From the NCBI GenBank assembly GCA_002840405.1, contig PHAR01000008.1, positions 106,253 through 170,252 of the forward strand: 64,000 nucleotides of DNA, given 5' to 3'. Both the position numbers and the translations under genes were made by a program. This document shows, piece by piece, positions 56,801 through 62,445 of the stretch. The notes below the pieces were generated by a model, which had not been told where the DNA came from, did no database searches, and saw only the letters and a program-made list of their open reading frames with translations. Each line of letters starts with the position of its first letter. The first letter of the stretch is position 1. The DNA is from Deltaproteobacteria bacterium HGW-Deltaproteobacteria-8. GTDB lineage: Bacteria > Desulfobacterota > Desulfovibrionia > Desulfovibrionales > Desulfovibrionaceae.

Positions 56801-57981
56801 CGCACGCCGAAGAGGCCCTGGGCAAGGCCAAGGAGGCCGCCGAAGCGGGCAGCCTGGCCAAGAGCGAATTCATGGCCAACGTCAGCCACGAGATCCGCAC
56901 GCCCCTGCACGGGGTGCTCGGCATGCTCCAGCTCCTGCAGACCACGCCGCTTGACCACGACCAGGCCGATTACCTGGACAAGGCCGTGTACTCGGCGCGC
57001 AGCCTGCTCTCAGTCATCAACGACATCCTGGATTTCTCCAAGATCGAGTCCGGCACCCTTGAGCTGTCGCCGGAACGGTTCGACCCTGCCCAACTGGTGC
57101 GCGCCAGCGCGGCCGTGTTCGACGACCAGGCGCGGCGCAAGGGGCTGTCCCTCTCAGTGCGCGTGGCCCCGGCCCTGCCCAAGCACCTCCTGGGCGATCC
57201 GGGCAAGATCCGCCAGATTCTGTTCAACCTGCTGGGCAACGCCCTGAAGTTCACTGACGAGGGCAGCGTGACCGTCGAGGTGGACTGCCTGCCCCAGGCC
57301 GGGGGCAAGGCCGTGCTCCTGCTGACCGTCACCGACTCCGGCGTGGGCATCGACGAGGAACGCCAGGCCGATGTGTTCGAGCCCTTCACCCAGGCCGAGC
57401 CGGTGTTCACCAAGCGCTTTGCCGGAACGGGCCTGGGCCTGGCCATCGTGCGCAAGCTCGCGGCCTTCATGGACGGCGCCATCACCCTGGAAAGCGCCCC
57501 CCTGCTCGGCACCTGCATCAGCCTGGCGCTGCGCCTCGACCAGGTCGAACGGTCCAGCGCGCCCGGCCAGGGCCAGCACAAGGTCCCGCAACAACTGCCC
57601 AGCCTGCGCCTGCTCCTGGCCGAGGACAACACCATCAGCCAACTGGCCGCAAAGAGCTTCCTGCAGCGCGCCGGGCACGAGGTGCATACCGCCATAAACG
57701 GTCGGGAAGTCCTTACGCTCCTGGAGGCCAACACCTTCGACGCCGTGCTCATGGACATCCAGATGCCCGAAATGGATGGGGTGGAGGCCACCCGGCGCAT
57801 CCGCAGCCACGACGGGTCGCTTTACGACCCGCAGATCCCGATCATCGCGCTCACCGCTTACGCCCAGATGAGCGAACACAAAGTCTTTCTGGATGCTGGC
57901 ATGAACGCGGCCATCTCCAAGCCCCTAGAGTTTGATGACATTATTCAGGCCCTGGCCCTGGCTCTCAGCGCCAAAACCTGA
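53878..57981 (+). CDS. Large hybrid sensor kinase: SBP-TM-PAS3-PocR-HisKA-HATPase-REC
   Basis: 1367 residues from ATG 53878 (a GTG two codons earlier is possible). Signal peptide (LLAAVLILCPAASQARPA), then a periplasmic ABC-substrate-binding-like domain (VLVLHSYHQGYQWTDSIQSG, about 40-330), one membrane helix (LTLAGSVFTIMATAIGLLWV), three PAS domains (about 390-770), a PocR ligand domain (about 785-945: FTDLFDLEDIQAVQDAFAQA, then CQLIQNSLGGQKAC), HisKA with H1004 in NVSHEIRTPLHG, HATPase (DSGVGIDEERQADVFEPFTQ) and a C-terminal receiver with D1293 in LMDIQMPEMDG. It can read both a periplasmic ligand and a cytosolic one. No HPt partner is nearby. Last backbone gene before the element. Confidence 0.9.
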   Translation: MARTETTCRVPGMLRPPLWCALLAAVLILCPAASQARPAQHVLVLHSYHQGYQWTDSIQSGLSETLGRRAPEATIHVEYMDTKRRPPEKLFDLLADYYAKKYAGIRPDVILASDDNALDFLLSHRDRLFLGSPVVFCGINDYRQDRLGGARGYTGVSERADIAGTIEAALKLMPSMRRLVIITDATETGRYNRKNALEAARPFLGRLEVQELAGLRFGEVAAALSSLSPDAAILHLGLFRDPDGRAMTVGEFMDFTRKATPQPIFGVWDFMVGHHLVGGVLTSGQHQGKAMAELAARVLSGERADDIPVIRQSPNAAMFDYREMRRLGFSLSNLPQGSIVLNRTEGLWERYGVWLTLAGSVFTIMATAIGLLWVNILRRRAAEAQRMVSDRRYREFVETLSIGVVELDMAGRIVFANPGSYAISGAPPGSLPGKSILDLATSDEARAAIEAFLAAANSGPQLPGSSLVRLDRLDGGTADLKVDWLCLFDAEGRATGLLAAATDLTELRQSEREREAQHRFTTALMNANPTPIYAKNREGRFVRVNRACCEFHGRTESEILGRRLRDLEDSEIVARIADLDALLYAHQGQQIFEAPAMDGKGRQREMLFVRSLFYDAQGQPEGIVGTMTDITARKRTEADLRESREKFRVMFESVPLALVVTDTTGRFLEINRAAEELFGSPRERLLGVPPQEREFVVQSLDGVALKLQEYPSVRSIRSQQVVVSENQILRADQTVRITAITAAPLPLPGFGAMLALTDITERKRLEQIIQSRLTAVTSPPGETPPDLSFTDLFDLEDIQAVQDAFAQAVGVASVITTPEGVTLTRPSNPSSLCQLIQNSLGGQKACADSTNALIGPGSTPGPHICPSSGLFTGVAPIREGGRLGGREGDPEGERILAYWFICQVRPANADLDGLAAGAAALGLDPAEYRKSLEAVPVMDRRRFEEVSTALNRMAEQFSELALKNMQQARYIGERAHAEEALGKAKEAAEAGSLAKSEFMANVSHEIRTPLHGVLGMLQLLQTTPLDHDQADYLDKAVYSARSLLSVINDILDFSKIESGTLELSPERFDPAQLVRASAAVFDDQARRKGLSLSVRVAPALPKHLLGDPGKIRQILFNLLGNALKFTDEGSVTVEVDCLPQAGGKAVLLLTVTDSGVGIDEERQADVFEPFTQAEPVFTKRFAGTGLGLAIVRKLAAFMDGAITLESAPLLGTCISLALRLDQVERSSAPGQGQHKVPQQLPSLRLLLAEDNTISQLAAKSFLQRAGHEVHTAINGREVLTLLEANTFDAVLMDIQMPEMDGVEATRRIRSHDGSLYDPQIPIIALTAYAQMSEHKVFLDAGMNAAISKPLEFDDIIQALALALSAKT

Positions 57982-58025
57982 CCCCAGGGGCGGAGCCCCT
58001 GGGGAACACGAATAGCCCCCGGCGG

Positions 58026-58048
58026 CCAAAGGGCCTGAGGCCCTCTGG
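58026..58048 (+). repeat. Hairpin repeat, family core GGGCCTGAGGCCC, copy 3
   Basis: CCAAAGGGCC and GGCCCTCTGG (one mismatch) with a TGA loop, 45 nt after the hybrid kinase stop. Flanks CGGCGG before and ACTCCCC after resemble copy 2 at 10,965. Likely terminator-associated. Confidence 0.6.
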
Positions 58049-58059
58049 ACTCCCCCTTG

Positions 58060-58102
58060 GGCCGCGAGCCCAGCGGCGGGGACCGCCGCTGGGCTCGCGG
58101 CC
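58060..58102. terminator. 20-bp perfect stem hairpin at end of backbone
   Basis: A 20-bp perfect inverted repeat (58060-58079 with 58083-58102) with a 3-nt loop. No long U-run in either direction. It may act as a terminator or as a recombination-prone cruciform beside the element junction. Confidence 0.55.
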
Positions 58103-58237
58103 AACAAATGAGGGGGTTTGGGGGGAATCATTCCCCCCGCAGTGCTCATCATTCACCAAGCCAATCAATCAGAATTCTAACAATTATACAATTAATACAG
58201 CGACTAGGCACTGGAACAAGTCTCCGCAATTTCCCAT

Positions 58238-58265
58238 TTGACACCGGATGAAACCGTCTTATACT
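58238..58265 (+). promoter_or_regulatory. Integrase promoter
   Basis: TTGACA (58238-58243), 16-bp spacer, TATACT (58260-58265): near consensus, the strongest promoter I see in the window. An inverted repeat GGTGTC/GACACC (58283-58300) lies in the leader and could bind a regulator. Confidence 0.75.
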
Positions 58266-58282
58266 GTCACTCGTGTCCCGCT

Positions 58283-58300
58283 GGTGTCCCGACAGACACC
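58283..58300. promoter_or_regulatory. Inverted repeat in integrase leader
   Basis: GGTGTC and GACACC arms, 6-nt centre, with an extra GTGTCCCG direct repeat just upstream (58273). Position between promoter and start suggests an operator or a leader hairpin. Confidence 0.35.
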
Positions 58301-58326
58301 GCGCTCCTGGCGAACGGAGGTACCCG

Positions 58327-59508
58327 ATGTCTATCCTGGTCGTATGCTCGTGCAAGGCTGTCTATAGCCAGAAAAAGCCCGTTTGTCCAAAATGCGGTAG
58401 TCCGAAGAAAGAGCGCGGGACACGGTACCAAGTCGTTATCCGTGAAGGTGGGCGCGGGACACGCAAGCACACGCGCTTCGCAAATACTCTCGCCGAAGCG
58501 AGGGAAGCCGAGCAGATGATTCGCAACCAACTCGGCAACAATATCAATCCGAGGGCGGCAAGAAAAGGAATCACTGTCGGGGAAATTTTCCGACGGTATA
58601 TCCTGCTCGCGCAACACCCCAACGCCGACGAATACAAGACCAGTTGGAAGAAGGATGAACAGCGCTGGCGCGACTACCTGGCCGCTTCGTTCGATAATCG
58701 ACGCCTCGACGCCATCTGTCGCAAAGATATCCTGGACTTCCTCACGGCGCTTGAAAAGCGGCAATCCCGCGTCGGCAAGCCTCTTGCCCCGGCCACGCGT
58801 AGGCACGCTCTACACTTGATGCAAAGGCTCTATAACTGGGCAAGAGAGCAAAACATCTACACCGGATATAATCCGACGGCAAAAGTGGCTGTCACCGTTA
58901 TTAACGATGTCGGTCGCGTGCTGCAACCGGTTGAAATTCAGGCATTTCTAACGGGACTTGCCTCGCTCGGGGCAGAGGGGCGGCCGCTTGTGGACCGGAT
59001 GTGCGCCTTGGGGCTTCTATTCGCGCTGCTGACAGGTCGCCGCCTTGGCGAGATATGCACCCTGCGTCGGGACAAGGCGAACCAGGAGGACGAAGAAGCC
59101 ACGTTCTGGGATGAAAAGAACAACAAGTGGCTGACCGTGCCAATCAGTCCGGAGTCTCTGGCAATCATCCAGCAAGCGGACATGATCGGCCTTAAGGACG
59201 CGGACCTTGTTTTTCACCGCGAAGAAGGAAAAGGCATATACAATCAGATGGAATACCGTTGGGGAAAACTACGGGATACCATAGGCCTTTCGGGGTTCCG
59301 CATCCACGACTTCCGCCACACATTTGCCACCTGGACCAAACGAAAAATCGGATTGCTGGCCTCCATGGGCCTGACTGGGCACACCACAATCACGAACGCG
59401 AGACGTTACGAGCATACGGAAGATGATGTGCTACGTCGCGGTGTCGCGGCAGTTGCGGAACGGGCGGGACTGAGGAAAGGCGAGCAGGATGGCACGCAGA
59501 CGAGTTGA
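58327..59508 (+). CDS. Tyrosine recombinase (integrase) with N-terminal zinc ribbon
   Basis: 393 residues from MSILVVCSCKAVYSQKKPVC with CGGAGGTACCCG upstream. It opens with CSCKAVYSQKKPVCPKCG, a small zinc ribbon, then an arm/core-binding region and the catalytic domain. Catalytic residues are present: R239 (LTGRRLGE), H327-x-x-R330 (HDFRH), H352 (TGHTT) and Y361 (RRYEH). It should integrate and excise the element. GC content and codon use are clearly lower than the backbone. Followed by a terminator. Confidence 0.93.
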   Translation: MSILVVCSCKAVYSQKKPVCPKCGSPKKERGTRYQVVIREGGRGTRKHTRFANTLAEAREAEQMIRNQLGNNINPRAARKGITVGEIFRRYILLAQHPNADEYKTSWKKDEQRWRDYLAASFDNRRLDAICRKDILDFLTALEKRQSRVGKPLAPATRRHALHLMQRLYNWAREQNIYTGYNPTAKVAVTVINDVGRVLQPVEIQAFLTGLASLGAEGRPLVDRMCALGLLFALLTGRRLGEICTLRRDKANQEDEEATFWDEKNNKWLTVPISPESLAIIQQADMIGLKDADLVFHREEGKGIYNQMEYRWGKLRDTIGLSGFRIHDFRHTFATWTKRKIGLLASMGLTGHTTITNARRYEHTEDDVLRRGVAAVAERAGLRKGEQDGTQTS

Positions 59509-59535
59509 TGTGGGCAGTTATTCCCCCGGCACCTC

Positions 59536-59567
59536 GTGGGCGAGAGGAAGAGATCCCTCTCGCCCAC
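59536..59567. terminator. Integrase terminator
   Basis: GTGGGCGAGAGG pairs with CCTCTCGCCCAC (12 bp) around AAGAGATC, followed by ATTTCTC. Lies 28 nt after the integrase stop and can serve the convergent gene as well. Confidence 0.7.
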
Positions 59568-59587
59568 ATTTCTCTGAACGTGGGCTG

Positions 59588-60544
59588 CTAATGGTGGATG
59601 TTGGTGATCCCTTTTCCGAGCAGCTTGAGTCTGCCTAGGCTTTCAACGTCCCACTCGTGCGGCGTGATGAAGAGCTTGTCCACCGCCCAATTATCGGCCG
59701 AAAGACATACGCCTGAACGCGTGCGCCCGTTGTGCCATATCATGCGCGCAGTTCGGGAGGTCGGCGCATAGTCATGCCGCAAGTCCCCAGCGTCCTCCAG
59801 TGGCGGCCGCTCCAAGGCGCTGCGCAGTATGTCGTGCGTCAGAGGGGTGTGTCGCCGCGGCCTAAACTGCCGGGTGATATCCGCAGCGGTCTCTTTCGCT
59901 TCGGCCGAAATTTCGCCCGGCGCCCATGACTCGCCCCACATGCTGACGTTGCGCACGATGACCCGCGCGGCCAACTCCAGTGGATATTTTGCAGCAAAAA
60001 ACACCCCTGGCGTCCTGATGAAGGACACGACTTCCGAGCCAGACGGCCTAGCGAAGTCGCCATGCGGCCAGAGGTGCCCAATCTGCCGAAAAGGCGGAAT
60101 GATCGGATCCGTAGCGGGAATCAATAGGCCGCACACTGGCAGCATCTGCGCTGTGATGTCGCCATTCCGCGCCGGCCAGGCCCCGATGAGCTCAACCGAG
60201 TCCTGCGTGCCGAGAGAACAGTATGTGTAAGGTGTTCCGGACGCGTCGTAACGGAACGAGGCCGTCGCCAAAACCTCCAAGGTTTGGACAACCCTGCCGT
60301 TCACGGGGAGCTCCTCGGCATAGGCGATCAGGCACTTCTGGATGGCGACGATACCGCGCACGGCCACGCGATACACTTCGCCGCGAGGATCAAGGCAGCC
60401 AACAAGGCTAATGGCCTCGGCATGGTCGCTGGTAAGGATCAGCTGCCGTGTCGACACGACGCGGCACGGCTCCCCGGTGCGCCGCGATAAGCCGGGCAGG
60501 ACAATGCTGCAGGAGAGGGTGGTGAGGATGTAAACGATCGACAT
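59588..60544 (-). CDS. 318-residue element protein of unknown function
   Basis: From MSIVYILTTLSCSIVLPGLS, with an excellent ribosome site (AAAGGAGTTGTC). The N-terminus is hydrophobic enough for a signal or anchor. The body contains no motif I recognise; segments include VVSTRQLILTSDHAEAISLV, QDSVELIGAWPARNGDITAQ and GVCLSADNWAVDKLFITPHE. Cysteines are few and scattered. It has intermediate GC and lies inside the element beside the integrase. An envelope or cargo role is guesswork. Confidence 0.7.
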   Translation of the reverse strand: MSIVYILTTLSCSIVLPGLSRRTGEPCRVVSTRQLILTSDHAEAISLVGCLDPRGEVYRVAVRGIVAIQKCLIAYAEELPVNGRVVQTLEVLATASFRYDASGTPYTYCSLGTQDSVELIGAWPARNGDITAQMLPVCGLLIPATDPIIPPFRQIGHLWPHGDFARPSGSEVVSFIRTPGVFFAAKYPLELAARVIVRNVSMWGESWAPGEISAEAKETAADITRQFRPRRHTPLTHDILRSALERPPLEDAGDLRHDYAPTSRTARMIWHNGRTRSGVCLSADNWAVDKLFITPHEWDVESLGRLKLLGKGITNIHH

Positions 60545-60696
60545 GACAACTCCTTTGTTGATGGTCTTGGAGAAAGACCGGAGCTGATTAGCATGCCTGG
60601 TTCACTTTGAGAGCCCCCCTTAGAGCGTCTCAGGATATTTTGTTCCAATGGGCCGTCGGCATGATCGCGAGCCAATTCCCAGCATAACCCAGCCTT

Positions 60697-60834
60697 CCTT
60701 GTTTCCTTCCGCCTTGTTTCCTTCCGCCTTGTTTCCTTCCGCCTTGTTTCCTTCCGCCTTGTTTCCTTCCGCCTTCTTGTTTCCTTCCGCCTTGTTTCCT
60801 TCCGCCTTGTTTCCTTCCGCCTTGTTTCCTTCCG
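60697..60834. repeat. 15-bp tandem repeat, nine copies
   Basis: Unit CCTTGTTTCCTTCCG, nine near-identical head-to-tail copies, with one 3-nt insertion (CTT) in the sixth. As 15 is divisible by three and the insertion is 3 nt, every frame stays open; on the minus strand the frames give AEGNK, GGRKQ or RKETR repeats. Copy uniformity points to recent slippage expansion (a VNTR). Purine-rich on the minus strand. Confidence 0.95.
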
Positions 60835-60843
60835 CCAACCATC

Positions 60844-60933
60844 GCTACCCGCAGGGTAGCACGAGCGCGGCACGCCGCAAGGCGACCCCTTCCGGGGGCG
60901 GCTACGCCGCGCCTTGCAGTGTGCCGCTTGCTC
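60844..60933. repeat. Nested GC-rich inverted repeats; possible oriT or replication site
   Basis: A perfect GCTACCC/GGGTAGC hairpin (60844-60860) stands beside an imperfect 22-24 bp inverted repeat (60863-60884 with 60910-60933) that encloses a small CCCC-TTCC-GGGG hairpin. Such nested symmetry next to direct repeats is common at transfer or replication origins of mobile elements. No relaxase is encoded in the window, so the function is open. Confidence 0.4.
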
Positions 60934-61282
60934 GCGCTGGCTGTCCGCTGCGGGCGACGGTCGGAGATGTTTTCGGGGGGCTCCGGTCATAGATAGCTGT
61001 TGGGTAGTTATGTCGGCATGATGCTGTGCAAAATGGGGAAGCCGGTGGTGCCCTATGCGGTATCTCCAGAGTCTTGCGGAGTGCCTCCTCATATCCCCCG
61101 ATCCAACTCCACCGGGGCAAATGGCATGGCCATCTCAAGCACCCACTAAACCCTACCGTTCGAGTAGCCAGAGACCACTAGACGCATACTCAACGCACTT
61201 AAATAGATCACTTTATCCTGGGCTCTTCTCTCGTTATCTGCTATATTGGCAGCAGGTCAAACGAAAAAGACAAGGAGAGAAC

Positions 61283-61642
61283 ATGGCCGGACTCATCATC
61301 AGCGCGATCATTTTTGCGGCGATTGCCTGGTACCTGCGCACCAGGGAAAAGACCACCGAAGAGACTGTGATCTCCGACGACCGTGCCTACTGGGAGGAGG
61401 AGAATTTCTGGGACACTGGCAGCAGCGCCTATGGTTTTGGTCTAGGCATCACATCGTCAGATGTGGGCGGTATGCCAATGCTGACGAGCATGCTCACCGA
61501 CATCACATACGCCCACCTGGGGTGCAACATCTACCACAACATGTTTGACTCCAGCCTTGATGACAACTCATGGCTATCCAGCGACGACGACGATTCCTTC
61601 AGCGACGACGACTGCTGGTCTTCTTGCTCCAACGACGACTAG
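61283..61642 (+). CDS. 119-residue membrane-anchored, Asp/Ser-rich protein
   Basis: From MAGLIISAIIFAAIAWYLRT with AAGGAGAGAAC upstream. One N-terminal helix (residues 3-18) is followed by an acidic body; the last 30 residues are almost only Asp, Ser, Asn, Cys and Trp (SSDDDDSFSDDDCWSSCSND). This tail could bind Ca2+ or another divalent metal. No family recognised. A terminator follows about 70 nt after the stop. Confidence 0.72.
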   Translation: MAGLIISAIIFAAIAWYLRTREKTTEETVISDDRAYWEEENFWDTGSSAYGFGLGITSSDVGGMPMLTSMLTDITYAHLGCNIYHNMFDSSLDDNSWLSSDDDDSFSDDDCWSSCSNDD

Positions 61643-61712
61643 CCCCCCCCGTGAAGGTTGCCCAACGGCAGCCCCCTCCGTCCAAAGCCGCGACAAACAG
61701 ACGTTTTCCCTG

Positions 61713-61745
61713 AGCGGCCCCCTGTGGGGCCGCTTTTCTTTTTCA
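61713..61745 (+). terminator. Terminator of the Asp/Ser-rich protein gene
   Basis: AGCGGCCCC pairs with GGGGCCGCT around CTGT, followed by TTTCTTTTTC. Strong intrinsic terminator. Confidence 0.9.
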
Positions 61746-61949
61746 GGGGCTCCGGCCCGCTACGGTTTGGAGGCGCCAGGGCAGCTCCGTGACCTCACCG
61801 CGCCTGCCCAAGGGAGGGGCCTGAACCTTGCCACGTTCAAGAGCATTACTTCGGCGCCACCGAATCAAAAACAAAAATTATGTCAAGCCTCGAATAATAT
61901 TAATCTTATCCCATTGACTTAAGGAAATGAGGTGTGGTTCGCTTAAAGC

Positions 61950-61963
61950 AAACGGAACCGTTT
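61950..61963. promoter_or_regulatory. Inverted repeat upstream of coupled small genes
   Basis: AAACGG and CCGTTT arms with a 2-nt centre, 18 nt before the GTG at 61981 and next to its ribosome site. A bound repressor here could block expression; inference from position. Confidence 0.35.
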
Positions 61964-61980
61964 TAGATAAAGGAGGGACA

Positions 61981-62079
61981 GTGAAGCGACGCACGAGAAC
62001 ACTCAAAATCACTGCGACTGCGGCAATTGCCTCCATCGCAAAACGCAGGCTCGCAATGAGCAAAGGAAGATCAGCATGA
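61981..62079 (+). CDS. 32-residue very basic peptide, coupled to next gene
   Basis: GTG start with a perfect TAAAGGAGGGACA ribosome site. The peptide starts VKRRTRTLKITATAAIASIA and ends KRRLAMSKGRSA: Arg/Lys-rich ends around a short Ala/Ile patch. Its TGA overlaps the next ATG (ATGA), a translational-coupling arrangement, so it may be a leader peptide or a small nucleic-acid-binding protein. Confidence 0.6.
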   Translation: MKRRTRTLKITATAAIASIAKRRLAMSKGRSA

Positions 62080-62288
62080 GATACGTTGCACTGCTCAAGT
62101 GTGCGAACGGCAAGCGCGTGCAGGCCATCTACCCGGCGCTGTCTCAGGCCAAGGCTCTCGAGGAGCTTGAATACCTGATGGACTACAAACAGGCCGAAGA
62201 AGGCGAGCTGCGGGACGAGCACGGCGAGCTCGTGGGCTCGAAAAAACGCGGCAGCCAGGAGGAAACAACAGACAGAATGCTCCGGTAG
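62076..62288 (+). CDS. 70-residue element protein, unknown
   Basis: From MRYVALLKCANGKRVQAIYP. A short beta-like start is followed by a charged helix (QAKALEELEYLMDYKQAEEG) and a basic, disordered end. It overlaps the 32-residue ORF by 4 nt and has GGAAG as ribosome site. A strong terminator follows at 62348. No family recognised. Confidence 0.68.
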   Translation: MRYVALLKCANGKRVQAIYPALSQAKALEELEYLMDYKQAEEGELRDEHGELVGSKKRGSQEETTDRMLR

Positions 62289-62347
62289 TCTGCCACAGTT
62301 CCCCGGTCGCCGGGACGAACCTGCCGCAAAGTTGGCGGCGATATGAC

Positions 62348-62380
62348 AAAAGGCTCCCTTCGGGGAGCCTTTTCTTTTTG
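62348..62380 (+). terminator. Terminator of the coupled small genes
   Basis: AAAAGGCTCCC pairs with GGGAGCCTTTT around a TTCG tetraloop, followed by CTTTTTGG. Very typical intrinsic terminator, 60 nt after the stop. Confidence 0.92.
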
Positions 62381-62421
62381 GCTTGGTACGGCTTTTTATG
62401 CTTACCCGCGATAGCGATGTA

Positions 62422-62445
62422 AAGAGGGGCCTTGCGGCCCCTCTT
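62422..62445. terminator. Terminator-like stem at 3' end of candidate ribozyme
   Basis: AAGAGGGGCC pairs perfectly with GGCCCCTCTT around TTGC. On the minus strand it ends with CTCTTTACAT, a short U-run, and lies just past the structured RNA; it probably terminates that transcript. Confidence 0.65.

Larger units (their letters stand above)
57982..58326. other. Backbone/element junction spacer
   Basis: 345 bp. The left half is GC-rich and holds two hairpins (58026-58048 and 58060-58102); from about 58,145 the sequence turns AT-rich and carries the integrase promoter. The shift in composition makes 58,100-58,200 the likeliest element end (attL). No tRNA gene or obvious core repeat is visible; the other end lies outside the window. 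Confidence 0.45.
60545..61282. other. Gene-poor element region with tandem repeats and inverted repeats
   Basis: 738 bp between divergent genes. It contains the nine-copy 15-bp repeat (60697-60834), a hairpin (60844-60860), a longer imperfect inverted repeat (60863-60933), and an AT-richer stretch that should carry the promoter of the gene at 61283. ORFs across the repeat exist in all three minus frames but none has a convincing start and ribosome site. Confidence 0.5.
61643..61980. other. Spacer with terminator and AT-rich promoter region
   Basis: 338 bp without a supported ORF. It holds the terminator at 61713-61745, then an AT-rich stretch with TTGACT (61914) and an inverted repeat AAACGG-AA-CCGTTT (61950-61963) just before the coupled small genes; the repeat is a fair operator candidate. 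Confidence 0.45.

Noticed and set aside
57982..58326. tRNA gene as integration target
   Set aside because: No cloverleaf or TTCGA-type T-loop found in the junction region.
60697..60834. CRISPR array
   Set aside because: Units are contiguous 15-mers without spacers, and no cas genes are present.
60439..61092. 217-codon minus ORF with RKETR repeats
   Set aside because: It exists because the 15-bp repeat keeps all frames open; it runs antisense into unrelated sequence and lacks a ribosome site. Peptide evidence could revive one of the frames.
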